Source: Helicobacter sp. (GTDB lineage: Bacteria; Campylobacterota; Campylobacteria; Campylobacterales; Helicobacteraceae). From it: DNA of 37,002 nucleotides. The position numbers were made by a program, and so were the translations under genes. The stretch lies in NCBI RefSeq assembly GCF_014799995.1, contig NZ_JAAVGY010000060.1, forward strand, positions 1 to 37,002. Direction: 5' to 3'. Below, one piece after another: positions 31,739 to 37,002 of this stretch (positions are counted from its first letter, which is position 1; every line of letters begins with the position of its first letter). The notes below the pieces were generated by a model, which ran no database searches, had not been told where the DNA came from, and saw nothing but the letters and a program-made list of their open reading frames with translations.

Positions 31739-34027
31739 TTAATGTAGCTGCAATATACGCACAATGCCTCCACTTGCGCTAATTTGAGCAGGATAATTGC
31801 CAAAAAGCAACATTTGAATCAGATTGCTTTTGAGATAATAAGAGTTTAGCAAAAGTGAATTTCTGCCAAAATTGATTTGCGTTAATGGCAAATTTACTCG
31901 CGTATCTGTGAGGCTTGTATAAAAATTATCGTAAAGATTCAATATTGTTTGGGGTTGGAAGTTTGGGGCATTTTGTGCGGAATCCCAAAAAACAAAAATA
32001 CTTTCTTCTAATGGTTTGCCATTTTTTAAATCCACATTGGCGAAAGCATTAATGTTTGCCAATAATGGCAAAATGCGCAGAGGCAAAACCCAATAAACCT
32101 TTGCTCCATTGGATAGTTCTAAGGTTTGCGATTCTAACTCTAATGCATTCAAATACGCATCTGCATCTTGATTATGCGAAAGAATCTCAAAGATTTGATT
32201 CCATTGTTTAGGGGAAAGTGTTTGCATTGCCTGTGCAAGCTTTAAGGAAAAATGATAAAACAATGTAGGAGAGGGGCTAAGCAGAATCTTGGCAATAGGA
32301 AAATTCACAGCACCTGAATGCCTTGCGCCATTAAGCAACACTTGCGCTTTGGTAAAATAGCTTAACGCATATCCATAATCCCACCACGAAAATACAATGT
32401 CTTGCAGATTTAGCTTGGAATCCAAATCTCTAAATGCTTGAATTTCTGCCTGTGTGAGAATCGGGGGCGGAATCTTATACTGCAAATTTGCTATAAAAAT
32501 TGCCACAGCAGTGCTACTAACAAATAGTGCGGGGATAGAGAATCGCTTCAAAACATTCAAAACACCAAAACCCAAAAAGGCAAGCCCCAATGCGATAATG
32601 GGGGTTAAAAAAAAACTAAAACGTGCGCCCAAAGGAATAGCCCCTAAACCCAACAGACAAAAGGGTAAGAGAAAAAGAAAAATTTCAAAAAGCCCTTTGA
32701 AAGGATTGCCATAATCTTTGGAATCCTCTTGCACGAGGGGGAGAGTTTTAGAATTAGATTCCAATAATCTACTAAAACACAGACATTTAGAATAAAGATG
32801 GAATCGCAAACAAATGCCAAAAATCCCAAAACACAAAAAACCCAAAAGCCCACAACCAAAAACCATAATCCCCCCGCTCCGTTCTATTAATGTAGCGAGG
32901 CTTATGGGCATTGTTTCTAGGATTCCATTGACGACAGAAGCATAAACATAAGCATTGGAATCCTGTGTTGAGCCGAAAAAATACGCATTGATTTGGGTTA
33001 AAAATGGATTGAAAAGCCCAAATGCAATGGCATACCCTAGACTAAAAAGCAATCCAATCCACAACCTAGAGAATCTCCCAATTCCAATTAAAAGCAAAAT
33101 AAATGCCAACAAACAAACAGATGAGGGGGTAAGAATAATCAAAAAAACAGAAATGAGGGCTAGGGATTTGGGAGGAATCGTGCGGGCTTTTAAAAATTTG
33201 ATAATCTCTAAAACAACAAAAAGCAAGAATCCCAAAAGCAATAGATTCTGGATACCCTTATGCCAAGCAATCGCCAAATAACCAAAAACTCCAAACAATG
33301 CAAGAAACTTAAAAGAGAGCTGGGGGGCATTTAAAAAGTGTAGTAAAAAGATGAATGCAAGCAGAGGAAAAACAAGCAAAAGCATATCGGTATCAAAATA
33401 TCCTACGCCTACGCGTTGGTAAAAACTAGGTGAAAGAATCGCAACCAAACTCGCCAAAAATGCCAAAAATTGAATACAGGGCAGTGAAAATGTCCAGTTA
33501 AGCGTTTGTGTTGGCGATTCCGTTGCTTGTTTGTTTTGCCTTTGCAAGAGAGACAAAAGGCTTTGAATGATTTGCAAAAGAATCTGATAGCCCAATAAAT
33601 ACAGTGAGATTCCTGTGCTTATGCTTAAAATAACGCTGCTCCAAGTCAGCACAAAGGCTAAACTTGTCCATTTTGCAAGGATTCCACCAAGAAGCGCAAG
33701 TGGGTGCAAAGTAACAAATGCCTTGAATATCTCTAGTGTTTCTGAATCTCCACTTAGCAAGTTAAGAAAATCTCGCGTGCCTTTAGCATAGTAATAGGCA
33801 TCCATTGAAGTGAGAATCAATGTCCCTTCAAAGAAATTTTCAGGTGCTTGCAAAAGTAGAAAATCTATCCAATGGAATCCCAAGTGAATCAAAACAAGCA
33901 AAAAAATAAAAAATAGATGAAAAAAGATAATTGAGAATTGTGGAATTTGGATACCAAAAAATTGTCGGCTTGTTTGAGGAAACATAAATGGAACAGATTG
34001 AAAAAGCAAGGCTTTCCAAAAACCCAA
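31739..34027 (-). CDS. pglB: PglB/STT3 oligosaccharyltransferase
   Basis: A roughly 762-aa membrane enzyme that moves a lipid-linked glycan onto Asn in D/E-x-N-x-S/T sequons of periplasmic proteins. About 13 membrane helices precede a periplasmic C-terminal domain. Key elements: the first loop SMDAYYYAKGTRDF with the metal Asp (D76), GYFDTDML with a second acidic pair, ILETMP (Glu about 371) in the flexible fifth loop, and WWDYG (548-552), which reads the sequon. The start is uncertain: TTG at 34027 (weak AAAAG upstream) or ATG at 33985 (no ribosome site). A 9-T run in the coding strand lies at 32607-32615. It follows rpsI; no other pgl gene is present. Confidence 0.9.
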   Translation of the reverse strand: MGFWKALLFQSVPFMFPQTSRQFFGIQIPQFSIIFFHLFFIFLLVLIHLGFHWIDFLLLQAPENFFEGTLILTSMDAYYYAKGTRDFLNLLSGDSETLEIFKAFVTLHPLALLGGILAKWTSLAFVLTWSSVILSISTGISLYLLGYQILLQIIQSLLSLLQRQNKQATESPTQTLNWTFSLPCIQFLAFLASLVAILSPSFYQRVGVGYFDTDMLLLVFPLLAFIFLLHFLNAPQLSFKFLALFGVFGYLAIAWHKGIQNLLLLGFLLFVVLEIIKFLKARTIPPKSLALISVFLIILTPSSVCLLAFILLLIGIGRFSRLWIGLLFSLGYAIAFGLFNPFLTQINAYFFGSTQDSNAYVYASVVNGILETMPISLATLIERSGGIMVFGCGLLGFLCFGIFGICLRFHLYSKCLCFSRLLESNSKTLPLVQEDSKDYGNPFKGLFEIFLFLLPFCLLGLGAIPLGARFSFFLTPIIALGLAFLGFGVLNVLKRFSIPALFVSSTAVAIFIANLQYKIPPPILTQAEIQAFRDLDSKLNLQDIVFSWWDYGYALSYFTKAQVLLNGARHSGAVNFPIAKILLSPSPTLFYHFSLKLAQAMQTLSPKQWNQIFEILSHNQDADAYLNALELESQTLELSNGAKVYWVLPLRILPLLANINAFANVDLKNGKPLEESIFVFWDSAQNAPNFQPQTILNLYDNFYTSLTDTRVNLPLTQINFGRNSLLLNSYYLKSNLIQMLLFGNYPAQISASGGIVRILQLH

Positions 34028-34055
34028 AAGGCTTTTAGAAATATAGAATCCCTGA

Positions 34056-34445
34056 TTATCTTTTTGAGAATTGTGGGCTTCTTCTTGCTTTACGTTTTCC
34101 GTATTTTTTACGCTCTACCACTCTGGAATCACGAGTCAATAAGCCTTTGGGCTTAAGAATTGCTCTGAAATTAATATCATAAAGCGCTAAGGCTTTAGAG
34201 ATTCCGTGTCTAAGAGCTTCTGCTTGTGCAGAATAGCCACTGCCAAAAGTAACCGCAACAATATCTACGCTTTTTTCTTGTTTAGTGAGAAGCAAAGGTT
34301 GCATTACTTTCATTTTGATTGCCTCGTGTCCGCCTAACCAATCGTTAAGATTTGTTTCATTGACACTTAATTTGCCACTTCCCGAAGTTAGCCATACCTT
34401 TGCAATAGCTGTTTTTCTTTTCCCTGTTGCATAAATTTTTGCCAT
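34056..34445 (-). CDS. rpsI: 30S ribosomal protein S9
   Basis: A 129-aa S9 with the N-terminal YATGKRKTAIAKVWL, the middle LALYDINFRAILKPKGLL and the invariant basic tail GKRKARRSPQFSKR whose last Arg contacts P-site tRNA. It lies 10 bp after rplM, the usual pair. Confidence 0.98.
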   Translation of the reverse strand: MAKIYATGKRKTAIAKVWLTSGSGKLSVNETNLNDWLGGHEAIKMKVMQPLLLTKQEKSVDIVAVTFGSGYSAQAEALRHGISKALALYDINFRAILKPKGLLTRDSRVVERKKYGKRKARRSPQFSKR

Positions 34446-34455
34446 TTGTTAATCC

Positions 34456-34884
34456 TTATTTTGATTCTTTGGAGACTTGCGCACTATGCGGATGATTTGC
34501 ATCACAATAAACTTTTAACTTCTTAATCATTGCACGACCTAATTTTGTCTTAGGAAGCATACCGCGAACAGCTAGCTTATAGAGTTTCTCTGGGTGCTTT
34601 TCTAGCATTTCTTGGAGCGTTTTAGATTTGGTGCTACCAAAGTATCCCGAATGAGTGAAATACTCTTTATCCTCTAATTTCATTCCGCTAAACTTTGCTT
34701 TAGGCGCATTGACAACCACTACAAAATCGCCACAATCAACATTTGGAGTATAACAAGGTTTGTGTTTGCCCCTTAAAAGCGTAGCAATTTCAGTGATAAG
34801 GCGACCAAAAGTCTTGCCTTCAGCATCCAAAACAATCCAATCGCGTTTAATTTCATTGGCTTTTGCCATTTTGGTAATATTCAT
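34456..34884 (-). CDS. rplM: 50S ribosomal protein L13
   Basis: A 142-aa L13 with WIVLDAEGKTFGRLITEIA, YTPNVDCGDFVVVVNA, THSGYFGSTKSKTLQ and AVRGMLPKTKLGRAM. I chose the ATG at 34884, with AGAGG 8 bp upstream, over the ATG at 34899 because the former matches the length of Helicobacter L13 proteins. It is first in the rplM-rpsI-pglB-asnB-moeB unit. Confidence 0.97.
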   Translation of the reverse strand: MNITKMAKANEIKRDWIVLDAEGKTFGRLITEIATLLRGKHKPCYTPNVDCGDFVVVVNAPKAKFSGMKLEDKEYFTHSGYFGSTKSKTLQEMLEKHPEKLYKLAVRGMLPKTKLGRAMIKKLKVYCDANHPHSAQVSKESK

Positions 34885-34947
34885 AGCTTTACCTCTCATA
34901 ATAATTTACTTCTTAAAGTCCAAAATCGCTTCTGGAATAGAGGCAGA

Positions 34948-34953
34948 ATTATA
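34948..34953 (-). promoter_or_regulatory. -10 box for the rplM-moeB operon
   Basis: A perfect TATAAT on the minus strand (in GCGCTATAATTCTG), 64 bp upstream of the L13 start. An AT-rich tract lies upstream. Because pglB has no good promoter of its own, this ribosomal-protein promoter probably also drives pglB, asnB and moeB. Confidence 0.6.
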
Positions 34954-35120
34954 GCGCAATTTTATAAATATTTTCTTAAATTAAGTTATATTTTATATAA
35001 TCCTCTTTCTCCTATTATATAAAATTTCGTACGATTTAGATTCCAAATTTATTTCCCCAATATTAGTTGTTTAGAGATTTTAAACTAGTTCCTTATAAAA
35101 ATTTAAGAATTTTATTTTTA

Positions 35121-35160
35121 TAATTACAATATATGAATAAATGTTCATATATTGTAATTA
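35121..35160 (+). promoter_or_regulatory. Perfect 17-bp inverted repeat before the HDAC-like remnant
   Basis: TAATTACAATATATGAA (35121-35137), a six-base loop, and TTCATATATTGTAATTA (35144-35160) are exact reverse complements. The right arm ends five bases before the AAAAGGAG ribosome site of the HDAC-like remnant. A TATAAT lies upstream at 34996-35001. As DNA it could be a dimeric repressor operator; as RNA it would be a hairpin of 17 A/U-rich pairs just before the ribosome site. It shares no sequence with the interspersed repeat family. Confidence 0.85.
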
Positions 35161-35177
35161 ATTTAAAAGGAGTCGTT

Positions 35178-36203
35178 ATGACAAAAACAGGCTTGATGTA
35201 TTCGGAAACATTTGCAAACTACGAGGCAGGTGAGGGCTATCTTTGCCTCTCTGCGAGAAACAACCCTTGGATAAGCACTAGGGATTATTACGATACAGGA
35301 GAAAGAGTAGCTGAAGCCTATGAAATGCTTGGCAAAACAGGATTGTTAGAAAAACTTGTTGCCATACCCTCTTATAAAGTGGATAAGGAATCTCTTATTG
35401 GATTTCACTCAAAAGAATATATTGAAAAACTAGAGAAACTAAGCAATGAAAATGGCGGGGATGTTGGCGAACTTTGCCAAATAGGCAAAGGCGGACTTGA
35501 TGTAATTAGAGAAGCAGTCGGTGGAGATTTTAATGCCCTAGATTCTATAATGTCTGGCAAAATTCAAAACGCATTTTGCTTGCAACGACCACCAGCAGCT
35601 CACGCTGAACGCGATAAAGGCTTTGGCTTTTGTGTCGTCAATAACTTTAATATACTCATTCATTATGCGAGACAGAAATATGGACTCAAACGCATTATGA
35701 TTATTGACATTGACAATCACTACAAAAAAGGAATTGAGGATGCTTGGATTGATACAGATGAAGTCTTGTATGCTAAAATTCATCAAACGGGCGCAGTTGC
35801 AGAAAATAGTGCGGCGGATAGGAATGCTAATTGGATTGGAGAGGGTAAAGGAAAGGGATATAATGTCGTGATTCCAATGCCATAAGGAGCAGGAGATGCC
35901 GCAAATATATTTGACCCACTTTGCCGACAACAATTAACGGCTAATGGATATTATAAACCGACAAAAATGATTAAAGCCATTGCAGATAGAGACGCACAAG
36001 GTCATCTAATTGGAATCCTAGAGGGCGGCAAGGGTAATTATATGGCATTCTGTATCTTAAAAACAATTGAAGCGATGAGTGGAGAAAATACGGAAGTTAA
36101 GGATATTACCGAAGGGCTCATTGTCCGCAATTACTTAACCCAAGACCAACAAGCCGCAATTAAAGAAGTCAAAAAGAATCTTTCGCCCTATTGGAAATTA
36201 TAA
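35178..36203 (+). pseudogene. Broken class II histone deacetylase / acetylpolyamine amidohydrolase-like gene
   Basis: The translation follows the bacterial class II HDAC family (TGLMYSETF; RPPAAHAERDKGFGFC; IDIDNHYKKGI; KIHQTG; NVVIPMP; GAGDAANIF; LTANGYY; GHLIGILEGGKGN). Three lesions are visible. An in-frame TAA sits at 35883-35885 between IPMP and GAGDA, with the frame continuing unchanged to 36203. About 30 residues are missing at the 35912 junction (IF directly joined to DPL), removing the loop with the third zinc-ligand Asp. The catalytic GHH of the RPPGHHA motif reads AAH. Asp and His of the D-x-H zinc pair remain. The real start is ATG 35178 after AAAAGGAG. A working enzyme is very unlikely. 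Confidence 0.85.
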
Positions 36204-36887
36204 AAGCAATATTATCTTTAAAGAATCGGGATAAGCCGATTCTCGCATTATTCGTTTTAAATATTGTTTTGATTGCATACAAAAATCTTGTATTATATGA
36301 ACCGCCACGCAAATTTAAAAATCTTCTCGCAAGAATGAAATATTTCTTTCTATTTCATCATTATGGATTGCCACAGCCTCTAATGAAGCTTCGCAATGAC
36401 GCAATGGGAAATGTCCTTGCAAGATTCTGCCTGTGGAATCGTGGCAATCCTTACTGCAAAAATTAATCTCATAAAACAAAGGGGGGGATAAAAGTATTTG
36501 CAAAGATAGAATCTCTAATTGATTTTAAGGCAGGATTCTTTAAATATAATTCCTAAATTCTTGACTGACAAGACACTAAAACTATAACCCCTAAAACATA
36601 TATTCTCTTTGCATTAACTTTTGATATTTTATCCTATCATCATTTCCCCAACATTAAACTTTTACACTTTAATACCTGTAAGAACAAAATAAAAACAATC
36701 CAAACCCCCCTTCTTAAAAACTAAAAACTTCCAAAGCAATAAGAAACTAGAACCATAGATACAAAGCAGAAAGATTTCATCAAGGCATAAAACAACCTTA
36801 TAAGAAATAAATAAGTAATTAAACCCTCATTACCTCTAAACTTTCAAACAAACAATAAAAATACAATAACTATCAGGGAATTCTAAA
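36204..36887. other. Long gene-free stretch before the 5S rRNA gene
   Basis: About 680 bases without a supportable gene. The first 270 hold interspersed-repeat copies and a G7 run at 36481-36487. From about 36490 to 36887 the sequence is very A/T-rich with no ORF, no tRNA-like fold that I can see, and no clear promoter. The short ORF over the repeats (36191-36466) has no ribosome site and is not credible. Confidence 0.7.
36365..36450. repeat. Inverted-repeat pair of the interspersed element
   Basis: GGATTGCCAC (36365-36374) and GTGGCAATCC (36441-36450) are perfect reverse complements. Between them lies the right half, CTTCGCAATGACG (about 36389-36401). So one complete element is followed by a half element in the opposite orientation. 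Confidence 0.7.
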
Positions 36888-36915
36888 TAAAAGAGACCAA
36901 CTCTATTGTCTTTTA
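36888..36915 (-). terminator. Possible terminator of the 23S-5S rRNA operon
   Basis: On the minus strand TAAAAGA and TCTTTTA form a perfect 7-bp stem with a 14-base loop directly after the 5S end, followed by TTTAG. The stem is A/U-rich and the T-run is short, so the call is tentative. Confidence 0.4.
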
Positions 36916-36921
36916 CACTCT

Positions 36922-37002
36922 CATCTCCGCACCGTCCTACTTTACCACTCTTGCAAAGAGCAGTATCATCAGCGAAGAAGAGCTTAACTGCTAGGTTCGG
37001 AA
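36922..37002 (-). rRNA. rrf: 5S ribosomal RNA, 3' part (gene runs off the window)
   Basis: The minus strand reads TTCCGAACCTAGCAGTTAAG near the window edge, then CGCTGATGATACT and AGTAGGACGGTGCGG, the conserved internal and 3' helices of 5S rRNA. The 3' end is placed at about 36922 by counting 14 nt after GTAGG, as in E. coli 5S. About 35-40 nt of the 5' end lie beyond base 37002, where the 23S gene is expected. Confidence 0.88.

Noticed and set aside
35133..35177. Upstream start for the HDAC-like frame at 35133
   Set aside because: It lies inside the perfect palindrome and has no ribosome site; the ATG at 35178 follows AAAAGGAG.
36191..36466. 91-aa open frame after the HDAC-like remnant
   Set aside because: It spans interspersed repeat copies, overlaps the remnant end, has no ribosome site and its product looks random.
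36204..37002. tRNA genes or a 23S fragment near the 5S gene
   Set aside because: No cloverleaf or 23S-like sequence was seen; the 23S gene is expected beyond base 37002.

Overview
The window looks like chromosomal DNA of a Helicobacter (Campylobacterota). It is AT-rich and has very tightly packed genes. The block mutS2 / small membrane protein / murC / DapC-like aminotransferase matches, from memory, the gene order of H. pylori HP0621-HP0624, and fliN followed by a FliO-like and a TonB-like gene matches HP0584-HP0582. Several genes are missing from H. pylori but known in enterohepatic or unsheathed-flagella helicobacters and in Campylobacter: a PglB oligosaccharyltransferase, a Pst phosphate transporter, purCSQ, and a CgtA-like lipooligosaccharide transferase. 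This suggests a relative of H. pullorum, H. canadensis or H. winghamensis. The species is inference.

Layout. 1-783: 3' part of a cgtA-like glycosyltransferase. 784-1143: gene-free, packed with a short interspersed palindromic repeat. 1144-3210 (-): CheX-like phosphatase, fliN, FliO-like, TonB-like, behind one TATAAT promoter. 3373-4362 (-): CDF metal exporter, divergent from pstSCAB (4614-7979, +). 8278-10395 (+): methyl-accepting chemotaxis protein. 10610-11248 (-): a two-gene unit (47-aa secreted peptide and 161-aa orphan) behind an exact sigma-54 box. 11389-24669 (-): a 13-kb run of twelve genes with gaps of at most 28 bp (ctpA, purC, purS, purQ, SH3/BatD-like protein, plsC, a cold-shock-like orphan, DEAD-box helicase, DapC-like aminotransferase, murC, a small membrane protein, mutS2). 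24807-27132 (-): mnmG then crcB/fluC. 27422-28423 (-): MidA-type methyltransferase. 28549-29061 (+): orphan gene behind a near-consensus sigma-28 promoter. 29094-34884 (-): rplM, rpsI, pglB, asnB, moeB. 35178-36203 (+): remnant of a class II histone-deacetylase-like gene, preceded by a perfect 40-bp palindrome. 36204-36921: long gene-free stretch. 36922-37002 (-): 3' part of a 5S rRNA gene.

Themes. Motility genes recur: the FliN/FliO/CheX cluster, the chemoreceptor, and two transcription units with flagellar sigma-factor promoters (sigma-54 at 11282-11297, sigma-28 at 28494-28520) that drive proteins I cannot assign. These two units are the best candidates for undescribed biology. Surface glycosylation is represented by CgtA and PglB. 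The 13-kb run joins cell-wall, lipid, purine, proteolysis and RNA genes. A GGATTGC...GCAATGAC palindromic repeat family occupies most longer intergenic gaps.
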